The notes under the pieces are model-generated. The model saw nothing but the letters and a program-made list of their open reading frames with translations, was not told where the DNA came from and made no database searches. A stretch of DNA of 64,000 nt from a virus, in IMG/VR virus record IMGVR_UViG_3300043446_004437, positions 1 through 64,000 of that record. The stretch is one strand, 5' to 3'. Both the position numbers and the translations under genes were made by a program. Positions 8,850-18,959 of this stretch are shown one piece after another; the stretch's first letter is position 1, and every line of letters begins with the position of its first letter.

Positions 8850-10589
8850 TTATGAAGTTCTGTAACGTACGTAGACGATACCTGATCCACCAGCACCAGC
8901 GGCATACGTTGGCGAACCATCTCGTCTACCACCGCCACCACCGCCACCACGATTAGTTGCACCAGCAGTTGCAACAGAACCACCAGCACCATTACCTCCA
9001 CCATCTTGACCAGTGCCGCCAGTGCCATTTGAACCACCATTGGTAGTGTTTGCCCCACCACCTCCACCACCACCAGCAACAGTTGTTGTTACTGTGCCAC
9101 CAGTAAATGTTGAAAGACTAAATCCAGAACCACCGTTTCCAGCCGCAGAACCCACGACATTATTCGCTCCGACAGAGCCATAACCTCCGCCTCCGCCGCC
9201 ACCTTGATAAATTGCACTACCTGCTCCACCAGCGTTACCCTGTCTTGGTGTTCCAGCACCAGCACTTGAACCAGAATTCTGAGATGCGGCACCACCACCA
9301 GAGCCACCAGCACTTGCGGCACCACTTCCAGATGTTTGACCAAATCCTCCACCTACTGCCGCAACACGACCAACAAGAGATGCAAGACCAATACGGTCAA
9401 CAGCACCACCAGCACCAACTGTTACAGAGGTGCTACCTGCTGGTAGATAAATAGTTTGTTCAACTACACCACCACCGCCACCTCCTCCACAACCAGAGTC
9501 GTTGGAACCAGGTGTTCCACCACCACCACCACCACCCACTAAAAGCACATCAAACAAACCTGCGGTTGTAACCGTTAATGTACCATCTGAGGTAAAGGTT
9601 AAAAGATTATAATTGATCCCTCCCGATACAATTGATGATGGGGAAGAAGCTCCGGTTGCAGCACCATATCCAGCAGTAGTAGCGAGGGCATCGCCTTGAA
9701 CACGGCGACGAATGTACACAATTCCTGAACCACCAGCGCCGCCAGCACGGCTGGAGCCTCCGGATGGTTGCCCACCACCGCCACCACCGGAGGCCGTGTT
9801 TGCCGAAGCGGCAGAACCTGCGGCAGAAGAACCGCCACCAGCACCACCAATAGAAGAACCACCAGCACCACCAGTAGAACCACCGCCACCACCACCGGCC
9901 CCTTTGAACAAGGATGCTCCGCCGATAAATGCGCTTACGTCTGTGCCTACACCGCCAGCGCCACCTGTAGTGCTTGCTCCATTTTGTCCAGCGCCACCAG
10001 TTCCGCCACCACCACCGCCAAATGCATTATCTGACCCGTTTCCGCCGCTGTACCCATAATCCGTCGAAGCATATGAACTTGCATATCCGGTCGTGTACCC
10101 CGTGTAACCAGCTCCACCACCGCCACACCCTCCAGTGACATGTGTCGATGTTCCAACAACAAATGGGCAACCACCAGAACCACCACCGGTCACTGCAAGA
10201 ATCGTCCCAATTCGTGACGCAGCACCAATCGTTCCCCAATCACCACTTGCAGATGCCGCACCTCCAGCACCACCCGCTCCGACCGTCACCGAGTAGGAGC
10301 CTGCGGCAAGATACACGGTGGTCTGAAGTTTTCCTCCAGCACCACCGCCTCCCGCTGGTCTGCTGCTGCTTCCCTGAGAAGCAGAACCGCCACCTCCACC
10401 GCCGAACATCAAAACATCAAACCACCCCGCTTTGGAAACAGTGAATGTTCCATCAGCAGTGAATGTATGCAACTGGTATGACACACCAGAGATCGTAATG
10501 GTGTCTCCAGTAGGGTCAACCTGACTTCCACCTGACCCAACGCCGTATTGCGTCACCAATCGTTGTGTGCGACCACCAGAAACACTCAT
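8850..10589 (-). CDS. Double polyglycine adhesin
   Basis: 579 residues made of two tandem glycine-rich modules (about 45-300 and 325-578). Each has the order 'GGINYxLxxFTxDGTxTVxxxGxFDVLxxGGGGGG', a 'VYLAAGSYSVTVGAGGAGG' strand, several GGGGG runs and a closing 'AGGSGIVYVRxR' strand. The pattern matches glycine-rich phage adhesins, and the 10586-12259 protein is a close paralogue of the same design. It starts 4 nt inside the end of that gene. The complementary strand shows long proline-rich open frames, which are only shadows of the glycine codons. Confidence 0.75.
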   Translation of the reverse strand: MSVSGGRTQRLVTQYGVGSGGSQVDPTGDTITISGVSYQLHTFTADGTFTVSKAGWFDVLMFGGGGGGSASQGSSSRPAGGGGAGGKLQTTVYLAAGSYSVTVGAGGAGGAASASGDWGTIGAASRIGTILAVTGGGSGGCPFVVGTSTHVTGGCGGGGAGYTGYTTGYASSYASTDYGYSGGNGSDNAFGGGGGGTGGAGQNGASTTGGAGGVGTDVSAFIGGASLFKGAGGGGGGSTGGAGGSSIGGAGGGSSAAGSAASANTASGGGGGGQPSGGSSRAGGAGGSGIVYIRRRVQGDALATTAGYGAATGASSPSSIVSGGINYNLLTFTSDGTLTVTTAGLFDVLLVGGGGGGGTPGSNDSGCGGGGGGGVVEQTIYLPAGSTSVTVGAGGAVDRIGLASLVGRVAAVGGGFGQTSGSGAASAGGSGGGAASQNSGSSAGAGTPRQGNAGGAGSAIYQGGGGGGGYGSVGANNVVGSAAGNGGSGFSLSTFTGGTVTTTVAGGGGGGGANTTNGGSNGTGGTGQDGGGNGAGGSVATAGATNRGGGGGGGRRDGSPTYAAGAGGSGIVYVRYRTS

Positions 10590-12259
10590 GTTCTAAACCT
10601 CACATAAACGATACCAGAACCACCAGCACCAGCAGCGTAAGCACCATTACCGCCACCGCCACCGCCACCAGAGTTTGTTGTGCCAGCAGTCGCATTGCTG
10701 ATTGTTCCATCTGTTCCACGACCGCCACCACCAGAACCACCAGAGCCACCAGTAAAATTACCAGACCCACCACCACCACCGCCACCTTTGTAGGTTGTGC
10801 CAGCCGATTGACCGAGCCACAAAGAAATATCTACACCAGCACCTCCAGTACCAGCAGTTGTTCCCGATGCGTTACCACCAAGCGCACCAGCACCACCACC
10901 ACCACCAGCGCAAGAAGTCACCGCCGTTCCACCATTGAAGCCCATTCCAGCAATAGCGTTTTTGGGAGCAGTCACACTACTACCTCTTGCACCAGAACTA
11001 CAAGCACCGCATAAACCAATGTCCATTGCGCTGTCCATTGTTCCGCCGCCAGCGGCAATAATTGCGTTGTTTGTAGTGCCGATGTATGACGACCCACCCG
11101 TTACTGATGTACTAGAGGCGGCAGTACCAGCACCAACGACTACTGAGTGGCTTCCAGCCGCAAGATAAATAGTGCGCTGAACGACACCACCACCACCGCC
11201 ACCACCACCGCCATTACTTACGGCGTAGCCACCTCCAGCCCCACCGACAAGAAGCACATCAAACAAACCAGATTGAGACACCGTAAGCGTCGCATCAGAA
11301 CTAAAAGTCAACAGCGTGTAGTTGATTCCCGACGAGGTGATAGAGGATGAGGTTCCGCCAGTCGCGGTCCCGTACCCAGCCTTAGTGTCAGGGGTGTTCG
11401 TTGTGAAGGTTGTGATAGGGAATCGCACATAGACAATCCCTGAACCACCAGAACCACCAGCCTTATTTGCAGCACCACCGCCACCACCACCAGAGCCAGT
11501 GTTGGCACTCGCAGATGTTCCTGCTGCTCCAGTATTGCCAGCACCACCAACGCCAGAGCCACCAGCACCGCCAGCAGTTGCGCCAGAACCACCACCACCA
11601 GCACCTTTGTAGAGAGCAGAACCACCGATGAAAGCACTCACATCCGTTCCTGCTCCACCTGCGCCACCAATACTTGAAGCACCATTTGACCCGACAGCAG
11701 TTGTTCCACCACCACCACCACCAGAGCCACCGCCGATTTCACCAGTTCCACCTGCGTAACCACCAGCCGTCAGTGCCTTCCCACCATTACCAGAATCAGA
11801 GTTGAACGAACCACCACCACCGTTGCCACCTTCACAGGTATTACCAGCAGTTCCAGAGCCAGACCCACGACCGCCACCAGTACATTTCACAACAGAACTA
11901 AGAGAAGAACCGTTTCCCCCAGTGCCACCATTGGCAGAACCTGCACCACCAGCACCAACAGTCACCGCATACGAACCAGCAGCAAGATAGACCGTAGTTT
12001 GAAGAATTGTTCCTGCTCCACCTCCACCAGAGTTGTATCCTGACGAACCACCAGAACCACCAGAACCACCACCACCAAACATCAAAACATCAAAGAATCC
12101 ACTTTTAGTAACTGTCAAAGTTCCATCAGAAGTAAAACTCAAGACGCGATACTGTTGCCCCGAAATTGTTGGGTCTGGAGAAATAGCGGTACCACCAGTA
12201 GCCGAGCCATACTGATAACTATTCAGGCTCTTTGGACCGTAGGCACTAGCAAAGCCCAT
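10586..12259 (-). CDS. Double polyglycine adhesin, paralogue
   Basis: 557 residues with the same two-module layout as its downstream neighbour: 'QYRVLSFTSDGTLTVTKSGFF', GGGGSGGSGG runs, TTVYLAAGSYAVTVGAGGAG, and AGGSGIVYVRF at the end of each module. The two proteins differ mostly in the glycine loops, which in known adhesins carry receptor specificity. Its ATG follows the 12260-12595 stop directly. This gene and 8850-10589 are probably a tandem duplication that supplies alternative receptor binders. Confidence 0.75.
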   Translation of the reverse strand: MGFASAYGPKSLNSYQYGSATGGTAISPDPTISGQQYRVLSFTSDGTLTVTKSGFFDVLMFGGGGSGGSGGSSGYNSGGGGAGTILQTTVYLAAGSYAVTVGAGGAGSANGGTGGNGSSLSSVVKCTGGGRGSGSGTAGNTCEGGNGGGGSFNSDSGNGGKALTAGGYAGGTGEIGGGSGGGGGGTTAVGSNGASSIGGAGGAGTDVSAFIGGSALYKGAGGGGSGATAGGAGGSGVGGAGNTGAAGTSASANTGSGGGGGGAANKAGGSGGSGIVYVRFPITTFTTNTPDTKAGYGTATGGTSSSITSSGINYTLLTFSSDATLTVSQSGLFDVLLVGGAGGGYAVSNGGGGGGGGGVVQRTIYLAAGSHSVVVGAGTAASSTSVTGGSSYIGTTNNAIIAAGGGTMDSAMDIGLCGACSSGARGSSVTAPKNAIAGMGFNGGTAVTSCAGGGGGAGALGGNASGTTAGTGGAGVDISLWLGQSAGTTYKGGGGGGGSGNFTGGSGGSGGGGRGTDGTISNATAGTTNSGGGGGGGNGAYAAGAGGSGIVYVRFRT

Positions 12260-12595
12260 TTAGACTTCCTTTTCCCACCCGACGAGTGTGACATTTACAA
12301 GGCTTGCTGAATCAGCTAGACCCTGCAATGTTTCTGCTGCGGTGAGAACCAGGGCTGTATCAAAAACCATAATGTCATTAGCACCTAATGGGAGAGCTGA
12401 CATAAACCTATTAGCCGCTGTTGCTGCTGTACCAATCGATAGTGTCACCGTTCTATCTGCCGTATCAGTGTTACAGATAATGATCTGTTTGATTACCCAA
12501 ACTCTTGCAGATGGTACAGTGCCAATTGTAGTTGTTGTTGTTCCCAGCTGTGTTGGTCCAGCAAGACGTTTTTCTGTTCTATCTCCAACTGCCAT
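12260..12595 (-). CDS. Small virion protein (unknown)
   Basis: A 111-residue protein beginning MAVGDRTEKRLAGPTQLG. It reads as a small beta-sandwich (VWVIKQIIICNTDTADRTVTLSIG, given in part), a pattern seen in minor virion proteins encoded beside fibre genes. It has no membrane segment. It is tightly packed, with 1 nt to the 12597 gene and a direct junction to the adhesin gene. The function is inferred from position. Confidence 0.55.
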   Translation of the reverse strand: MAVGDRTEKRLAGPTQLGTTTTTIGTVPSARVWVIKQIIICNTDTADRTVTLSIGTAATAANRFMSALPLGANDIMVFDTALVLTAAETLQGLADSASLVNVTLVGWEKEV

Positions 12596-12596
12596 T

Positions 12597-12977
12597 TTAT
12601 GCTCCTATATCCATTGTCATAATTGCACCTTCTGTAGTGGTTGCAAGTCCACCAGAAGGCGGGATAGCAGCCCATTTTACACCAGTTGCAGTTGAAGAAT
12701 CTATCATCAACACATACCCAGCAGTCCCCGCTGTAAGAACACCAATAGTGTTATCTGCTGTACCTACTAGCAAATCACCTTTTGCATTGATTGTATTAGT
12801 ATCAATAGCGTTAGATGGCAGTGACGAATAGGCAAGGCTGGACCAAGCAGTGGACCCATTACCGATCTTATACTTTGCAGTATCGGTTTCTAGACCCAAC
12901 TCACCAGCAGCAAGCGTGGGATTAGTCGTAGTCCAGTTAGCGGCGGTATCTCGTCGTAATTGAATTTGTACTGGCAT
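12597..12977 (-). CDS. Fibre protein with Mtd-type N-terminal module
   Basis: 126 residues. Residues 1-50 (MPVQIQLRRDTAANWTTTNP, then LAAGELGLETDTAKYKIGNG) match the 'IQxRRDTAANWTxxNPxLAxGExGxETDT.KxKxGDGxTxW' module known from the N-terminus of major tropism determinant and many phage fibres, which anchors the receptor-binding part to the baseplate or fibre. The rest is an alanine- and threonine-rich linker. The gene is coupled to the next fibre gene by TAATG. Confidence 0.75.
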   Translation of the reverse strand: MPVQIQLRRDTAANWTTTNPTLAAGELGLETDTAKYKIGNGSTAWSSLAYSSLPSNAIDTNTINAKGDLLVGTADNTIGVLTAGTAGYVLMIDSSTATGVKWAAIPPSGGLATTTEGAIMTMDIGA

Positions 12978-13498
12978 TATGCGTTTCCTCCATCAAGAGA
13001 AGTGATTCCTCCGTATGTGGATGAGGCTGTTCCACCATCCAGGTTATACGAATTATTTGATAGTTGTGAGGCGGCCCAAGACGTACCATTATAACTAATG
13101 ACGTATCCAGAAGCAGCCCCAGTGGTGCTTAGTTTAGACAGGGCGATTGCAGCAGAAGCATTGATATCTGCATTAACAATAACCCCAGAAGCAATTGCTG
13201 TAACGCCAGCATTTGTGATCGTGATATCACCAGTTACCGCTGTTGATGTGGCAACATTTGACGCATTACCGACCAAAATATTTCCGCTTGTAAGAGCGGC
13301 TAATTTATTGTAATCAATTGCTGCCGAAACGCTTACGTCTGCATTAGCTATTGTTTGAGCCGCAGAAACAAATTTTGTACCATCAAACTTAAGAACTTGA
13401 CCAGAACTAGCACCAGCTGGGTCAATAACTACGCCATTAATTGTGGCAGTGTTGCCAACAACAAGCCCATTTTTTACTATAAAATTTTTGTCTGTCAC
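12977..13498 (-). CDS. Short modular fibre protein
   Basis: A 173-residue fibre-type protein. It contains 'GVVIDPAGASSGQVLKFDGTKF' (given as a pattern) and the 'NADVSVSAAIDYNKL' repeat found in three other genes of this block, then 'SGYVISYNGTSWAASQL' and a C-terminal TYGGITSLDGGNA. The 'YNGTSWA' strand is another shared unit. It probably works as a shaft or linker part of a multi-protein fibre. No enzyme motif is visible. Confidence 0.65.
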   Translation of the reverse strand: MTDKNFIVKNGLVVGNTATINGVVIDPAGASSGQVLKFDGTKFVSAAQTIANADVSVSAAIDYNKLAALTSGNILVGNASNVATSTAVTGDITITNAGVTAIASGVIVNADINASAAIALSKLSTTGAASGYVISYNGTSWAASQLSNNSYNLDGGTASSTYGGITSLDGGNA

Positions 13499-13515
13499 TA
13501 AAGTTCACTATCCCT

Positions 13516-13530
13516 CTAGTTTAAAACTAG
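13516..13530. repeat. CTAG-ended 15-bp palindrome between fibre genes
   Basis: CTAGTTT and AAACTAG flank a single central base. It lies in the 61-nt gap before the 12977-13498 gene. It may be a protein-binding or RNA-processing site. I saw no T-run that would make it a terminator. Confidence 0.35.
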
Positions 13531-13559
13531 CTATTAAGTTTTAATACTTGCTAAATATT

Positions 13560-16500
13560 CTACACTGCTATTAATGTTCTTGCAACTTTTACCGTAGCAT
13601 TTGTTGAAGCTGCATCTGTAATTGTTACTCTTAACAGTACGTTTCCAGCTGATATTGAAGTTGAAACTGTCATTGGTATTCTTGATGCGCCAAGTTCAAT
13701 AACAGCGTACTCTGACATGTAGGAGTCTGTTCCGTCGTGTGCAAGCAGAACTTCTGAGCTTGTGTATTTTGACCCTTGAGTAACCTGAACCAAATACTTA
13801 GCTGTTCTGTAAGCTGTTTTGCTAAAGCTATCAACTGTTGTAATTGTATTAACATTAACAACTTGAGTTGATGTGTTAAGTTCACCAGTTGAATCAAGTG
13901 TAAATGCGCCTGCTGCAACAGTGCTAAACTCTACTGCTGCGTTAGTTGCAACGTTTTGACCAATTGCAAATGTTGGGTTTGATCCCTCACCACCAGCAGA
14001 TGTTATTATTACACCTGTACCAGCGGTAACATTTCCTACATAGTCACCAACGGTGTCTGTTCCAAGATTAATTGCATCATTAACCCAAGCCGATCCGTTA
14101 TACTTTAAGAAATCGCCAGAAGCTACAGATGTTATTGTTACATCGCCAATATCGTCTATTGCATTGATTGTTGGGATTGAAGCCCATTCAACACCATATG
14201 TTGCAGATGAATTTGCCTTTAGGAAAGAACCATTTGTTCCAACTGATAGAATTGCAGGCGTATCATTTGCGCTACCTACAATTAAGTCACCTTTTGCATT
14301 TATCTCAGACTTAAGTATTGCTGTTGTAGTATCGCCAAGTTCTGTGTAATTAGTTCCGTCATTGGTAAACTCCCATTTGTCTGATGATTCATTCCAACGA
14401 ATTTGAACATCGGCAGATGTTCCACGCTCAACTTGAATACCAGCATTTGTTGATGGAGCACCTGTGACTCCAGAGTTAAGAACTATAATATTATCTTCAA
14501 CAGCTAAGGTTTCAGTATTAAGAGTTGTAACGTTTCCATTAACAGTAAGGTTACCTGAAACGGTCAAGTCTTGACCAATTGTGACATTGGAAGGAAGACC
14601 AATTGTGATTGAACCAGCAGAAGCTGAAACTTCAACTTCATTTGCCGTACCAGTCAAAGATGTTACCGCATTTGAAGAAAGGTCACTAATTTGTGAAGCA
14701 ACAATTGATATGGCTGAGTTAGAGGCTGCTGTAAGGCGTCCCTGAGCGTCTACAGTGAATGTGGCTACAGTATTTGCTGCACCGTAGTTACCAGCTGTTA
14801 CAGTTGTATTAGCAAGGTTTAATGTAACAGCACCCGAAGTTCCGCCGCCACTAAGACCTGTGCCAGCAGTTACCGACTCAATGTCACCCGCATCGTTTGT
14901 AAAGCTTATAACACCAGTGCTTGAATTATAGGAAAGATCTCCTGATACACTTATGGCAGCTCTTGCATTTGCAGTAAAGTCAGAAACTTGGCTTGCAAGA
15001 ATATTAACAGCGTTACTTGAAGCTGCAGTTAGACGGCCCTGTGCGTCAACAGTAAAGCTTGGAATAGTATTTGCATTGCCATATGTGCCAGCAGATACAG
15101 ATGTATTATCAAGATTAATTGTAATTGTATCAGTGTTGCTTCCAACTGAGCTCAAACCAGTGCCACCAGATATGGTTAAGGTATCTGTTCCCGATGTAAT
15201 TGTTTGATTTGTGCCCGTATCGCCAGCAACAGTGAACGATGTTGCGATATTTGCGATGGTGTTATTAACATTTGAAATAGCACTGTCTGTGTATGATGTG
15301 GAGTTTGAATAGGCGGTGCTTACATCTGTATTGCTTGCAATATTAACATAAGTTGTTCCATCATTAGTAAACTGCCATTTATCATTAGTTTCATTCCAGC
15401 GAAGTTCAACGTTTGTTGAAGTACCGCGTTCAACTTCAATTCCAGCATCTGCTGAAGGAGATCCTGTTACGCTTGAGTTTAAGAGAACCTTATTGTCTTC
15501 TACCGCAAGTGTTTCTGTGTTAAGCGTTGTTGTATTGCCTTGAACCGTAAGGTTACCTGTAACGGTAAGATCTTGACCAATTGTAACATTTGAAGGAAGA
15601 CCAACTGTTACTGCTCCATTAGAGGCTGAAACCTCAACCTCATTAGCTGTACCAGCAAGTGAAGTTACTCCTGCACTTGTGAAGCTTATAACGCCAGTTG
15701 AAGAATTATAATTTAACTCACTGCCAGATGTGCTTATCTGTGCTCTTGTGTTAGCAGAGAAGTCTGAAACTTGACTTGCAAGAATGCTAATTGAAGTATT
15801 GGATGCTGCAGTTAAGCGACCTTGAGCGTCTACAGTATAGTTCGGGACTGTATTTGCATTGCCATAAGAACCTGCAGCTACTGCAGTGTTATCAAGGTTA
15901 AGGGTGATGGTATCGGTATTTGAGGTTACCGACGTCAAACCAGTCCCACCAGAAATAGTTAAAGTGTCACCGCTAGTGGTAGAATTACCTGTTGTTATTG
16001 TCTTAGAAGTTCCTGAATCTCCAGCAACCTCAAAAGATCTTACAGCTGCATTTGTATAAATTTGTGCATTGGCGTATGCATTTGATTCAGCTGCAGCTGC
16101 GGCACCATAAGCATCGTAGGTATTAGCTGTTACTGAAATTGTTGGAGTTGAACCTTCTCCACTATTGTTTGCTAATGTGATCCCAGTACCGGCAACAAGT
16201 GATTCGACATATGAACCAATTGTGTCAGTTGACAAATTAACTGCATCATTTATCCATGCTGAGCCATTGTAACGAAGGAAATCACCATTTGCAGGAGAAG
16301 ATAATGTAACATCACCAAGATCATCAATTGATGCAATTGTAATTGTTGAACCAGCAACTGCGGCATAAACGCCAACTCTTACGGAATTATTAGATGGTGC
16401 GGCTGAGAAATCTAATGTTACTGTTCCAGTTGTTGTAGCTTCCCAACGAACATCAATTACTTCATAAGGACTTGCGGCGTTTCTTGCAACGACTACAACG

Positions 16501-16974
16501 TCTCTAGTCCCAAGACCATGAGTAAGAGTATAGGTTGTTGCGGAACCATCCCCAATGGTTGCGGTGTAAACAGTGCCAGCTAAACCTGTATCAGTTCCTG
16601 GAACAAAATTATTTCCATCAAACTTAAGAACTTGATTTGTTGTTGCGCCTGTTGGGTCAATAGAAATTCCATTAACAGTTAATGTATTTGCATTAACATT
16701 GCCTATGTTTACTGTTGAAGGAAGACTTAATGTGTAAACTCCAGAAGTTGCATTTGCAGTAACGCTTACTTGGTTAGCTGTGCCAACAACATTAGATATT
16801 AAATTAACTCCGTATTACTGCATTTGCAGTACTGTTTTTGTAAAACAACTTTCCATCGGCTACGTTTATAGCAATCTCGCCTAATTGCAAAGAACTTGGC
16901 GCGTTATTAGATTCGTCTGACCTCTTGAGAAGAAGCGTGTTATTTACAGCAAATATCGAGCCACTATAAGCCAT
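13560..16974 (-). CDS. Long modular tail fibre protein, read with a +1 skip at CGG
   Basis: About 1137 residues. The ATG at 16974 (MAYSGSIFAVNNTLLLKRS) has a strong AAGGAG site. That frame stops at 16804. Skipping the C of the CGG at 16810-16812 continues at residue 55 as GVNLISNVVGTANQV and stays open to 13560. No ATG, GTG or TTG occurs in the second frame before 16235, so it cannot start on its own upstream of that point. The protein contains two copies of the NLTVxGNxTTLNTETLAVED / RWNExxDKWxFTNDGT module and repeated 'VDAQGRLTAASN' strands. Without recoding it would be a broken gene with a 56-residue N-terminal peptide. Confidence 0.75.
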
Positions 16975-17009
16975 TTTATCTCCTTAAAATTAACTGTTAA
17001 AATCATAAA

Positions 17010-17019
17010 CAATAGTAAC
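17010..17019 (-). promoter_or_regulatory. TTACTAT motif, candidate late promoter
   Basis: It reads GTTACTATTG on the minus strand, 36 nt before the start at 16974. Confidence 0.4.
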
Positions 17020-17034
17020 TATATTATCATATAT

Positions 17035-17766
17035 TTACCAATTAGGCTGTACATTATTTAAATAATTTTGAGTAAAAGTTATCTGTTTCTCATACGCTGA
17101 TTGATATGGGTTTTCTGTCCAAGTTGAAGAAATAGTATATCTTGTTTTTTCTTTAATTTTAGTAACACCATGAAGATGAGAATGACCACTATCGTGAGCA
17201 AATATGCTTCCTGTCTTAGGTGTATGTATTTTTTTATAATATGGATAAAATGTTTCTCCACCCTCATAATCATCATTTAAATATATTACACAACCAGCAA
17301 CTCTATTTAATTCTGGGACATTGTCAATGTGGGGGGGTTGAAAGCTTCCTGGCGGCCATCTAATGATACCAATTTGATCAGCGTAACATTCTTTACCAAA
17401 TGCAGTAGAAACAAATTCTTTTGCCTTTGAATGAATGCTAAGTATTAATTTAGCTGTTTCTACTCCTGCGTAATGATGCCTTGGAAGATCATTAAATAAA
17501 TTAAAATTTCTTTTATCCCAAAAATTTAAAGATGATTTTGGCCATTGAAGAACTGTTTCCGCCATCCAAACTAAATATTCACATTCTTCTTGTGATAAAA
17601 AATTTTCTTGAGTAAAAATTTTAGGTAGTTCTTGATTTTCTACATATTTATAAGGAAAATTATTTTTATCTATTTCTTTATAATTTATTGGCTTATTAGT
17701 TTGTTCGTCAACAAAATTTATATAATTTTTATATTCATGCGTTTCAGTATTACCAAAATCAAACAT
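17035..17766 (-). CDS. 2-oxoglutarate/Fe(II) oxygenase, prolyl-4-hydroxylase-like
   Basis: 243 residues. The C-terminal half has the full double-stranded beta-helix signature: PPHIDN (H-x-D iron ligands), then VIYLNDDYEGGETFYPYY, then HLHGVTKIKEKTRYTISSTW with the distal histidine and the basic residue that binds 2-oxoglutarate. The N-terminus (LPKIFTQENFLSQEECEYLV) is the usual helix before the core. The start is the ATG inside TAATG at the end of the zinc-site gene 17766-17993. It probably hydroxylates a protein, peptide or nucleic acid. Such genes are common in phage fibre loci but the substrate is not known. Confidence 0.8.
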   Translation of the reverse strand: MFDFGNTETHEYKNYINFVDEQTNKPINYKEIDKNNFPYKYVENQELPKIFTQENFLSQEECEYLVWMAETVLQWPKSSLNFWDKRNFNLFNDLPRHHYAGVETAKLILSIHSKAKEFVSTAFGKECYADQIGIIRWPPGSFQPPHIDNVPELNRVAGCVIYLNDDYEGGETFYPYYKKIHTPKTGSIFAHDSGHSHLHGVTKIKEKTRYTISSTWTENPYQSAYEKQITFTQNYLNNVQPNW

Positions 17767-17993
17767 TACCATTTACCTAAAGGACATTCAGCTTTTGATA
17801 ATTTTGTTTTAAGTTTCATAAAACAACCACACTCTTTACATTGATGCGTAAATTTAATTAAACTTGGACAAGTCTCACAAAAAGACAATCGTCTTTTAGC
17901 CTCTTCTTCTGGAACATACTCAGCATTAGGGTTAACTATATCCCAAGGACGGGTTTGACCTAACTTTTTTTTATATTCTTGCCATGGTGTCAT
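17766..17993 (-). CDS. Small cysteine-rich zinc-site protein
   Basis: A 75-residue protein beginning MTPWQEYKKKLGQTRPWDI. The C-terminal half holds CETCPSLIKFTHQCKECGCF and later AECPLGKW, so three closely spaced cysteine groups (CxxC, CxxCxC, C) form a probable zinc-binding site. This short family is common in phages beside hydroxylase genes, function unknown. It is coupled by TAATG to the oxygenase gene, which suggests shared expression. Confidence 0.65.
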   Translation of the reverse strand: MTPWQEYKKKLGQTRPWDIVNPNAEYVPEEEAKRRLSFCETCPSLIKFTHQCKECGCFMKLKTKLSKAECPLGKW

Positions 17994-18017
17994 ATGATGA
18001 TTATGTCACAATAATAA

Positions 18018-18497
18018 TTACATCTTATTTTTTTGTTGATATATATTGTTAACATATTTATTAGTAAAATTAGCTGCTGGAGCTGTATATAAAGTATTTC
18101 TTAAACTTTTTTCGTAAGTAAAATCTTCATTTCTTTCTGCTTTATATCTTTCAATTATATAATTAGCCATCATTGTTCCAAGACCCTGTCTTTGATGATC
18201 TGGATGCGCCAACCAAATAAATGGTTTTTGTAGATTATTATCATATTCATCTATGTAACACCCATGAACAAATAGGAGCTGACCATCTTCTCCTCTATAA
18301 AAAGTAAATCTAACATTTACTTCATTATTATGACCAGTAATTCCTGGAAATCTTGCAGGAAGCGTTTGTTCAGAAAAACCTGGAGTTCCAAATTCACCAA
18401 ATTTTTGTTCAAAGAAAGCCCACTCTTGAAAAAACCCTTCTTGAGTTTGCTCATAACCAGTTGTAACATCTTGCCAAGAATTATTATTATCACTCAT
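18018..18497 (-). CDS. GNAT-family N-acetyltransferase
   Basis: 159 residues. The segment IWLAHPDHQRQGLGTMMANY is the acetyl-CoA binding motif A (Q/R-x-x-G-x-G) near residue 100, after the strand LLFVHGCYIDEYDNN. The N-terminus is longer and more polar than in small GNATs and the C-terminus ends in a helical KYVNNIYQQKNKM tail. The acetyl acceptor cannot be told from the sequence. It lies with the oxygenase and zinc-site genes in a small enzyme cluster within the fibre block. Confidence 0.7.
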   Translation of the reverse strand: MSDNNNSWQDVTTGYEQTQEGFFQEWAFFEQKFGEFGTPGFSEQTLPARFPGITGHNNEVNVRFTFYRGEDGQLLFVHGCYIDEYDNNLQKPFIWLAHPDHQRQGLGTMMANYIIERYKAERNEDFTYEKSLRNTLYTAPAANFTNKYVNNIYQQKNKM

Positions 18498-18539
18498 ATT
18501 TAAAATATAACTCCTTAATTTATAATTAATAAATTAATT

Positions 18540-18955
18540 TTATATACATCCAACAGTACCCTTGATTGTAACACATATAGAACCGCTACCGCCACCACAA
18601 CTATCACAAGCTGCAAAAACTGGTGGCGGAGGTGGTGGTGGAACTCCTCCACCATTATCTGGCGGAGGTCCTCCACCACCATCTGGTGGAGGAGGAGGTG
18701 GTGGTGGTGCAGAAGCTAAAATGTATTTTGTATAATTAATAGCTTCCCCTAATAACGCCACAGTTGTATCCGTAAGGGCAATAGCTAAAGTGTCTACCGC
18801 ATTAGAGTCGCTAGTATCAGTTGTTGATACGGTTCCTACTGTAAATCCAGCAGATGTGATCGCGGAATTAACATTAGCTTGACTTGTGCCGAGCTGAAAC
18901 AGATGGTTTAGCGTTTCTTCTTGCTCCGTCCTGCACTACCTGCTGGAATTGTCAT
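18540..18955 (-). CDS. Pro/Gly/Cys-tailed small virion protein, read with two +1 skips at CGG
   Basis: About 137 residues if the C of CGG is skipped at 18926-18928 and again at 18889-18891. It then reads MTIPAGSAG-GARRNAKPSVSA-G-TSQANVNSAITSAGF and joins TVALLGEAINYTKYI. The tail has runs of 7-8 prolines, GGGG turns and a CDSCGGGSGSICVTIKGTVGCI end with four cysteines. The plain frame from 18955 stops after 14 codons, while the long frame has no usual start codon before a GTG at 18761. A single -1 shift would also join the two outer frames, so the two-skip reading rests on the pattern seen in other genes. Confidence 0.55.
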
Positions 18956-18959
18956 AAAA

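Noticed and set aside
4600-12215. Plus-strand open frames rich in proline or threonine (for example 4600-4941, 9712-10059, 11802-11990)
   Set aside because: They are the complements of polyglycine codons in the minus-strand adhesins, without ribosome sites or independent motifs.
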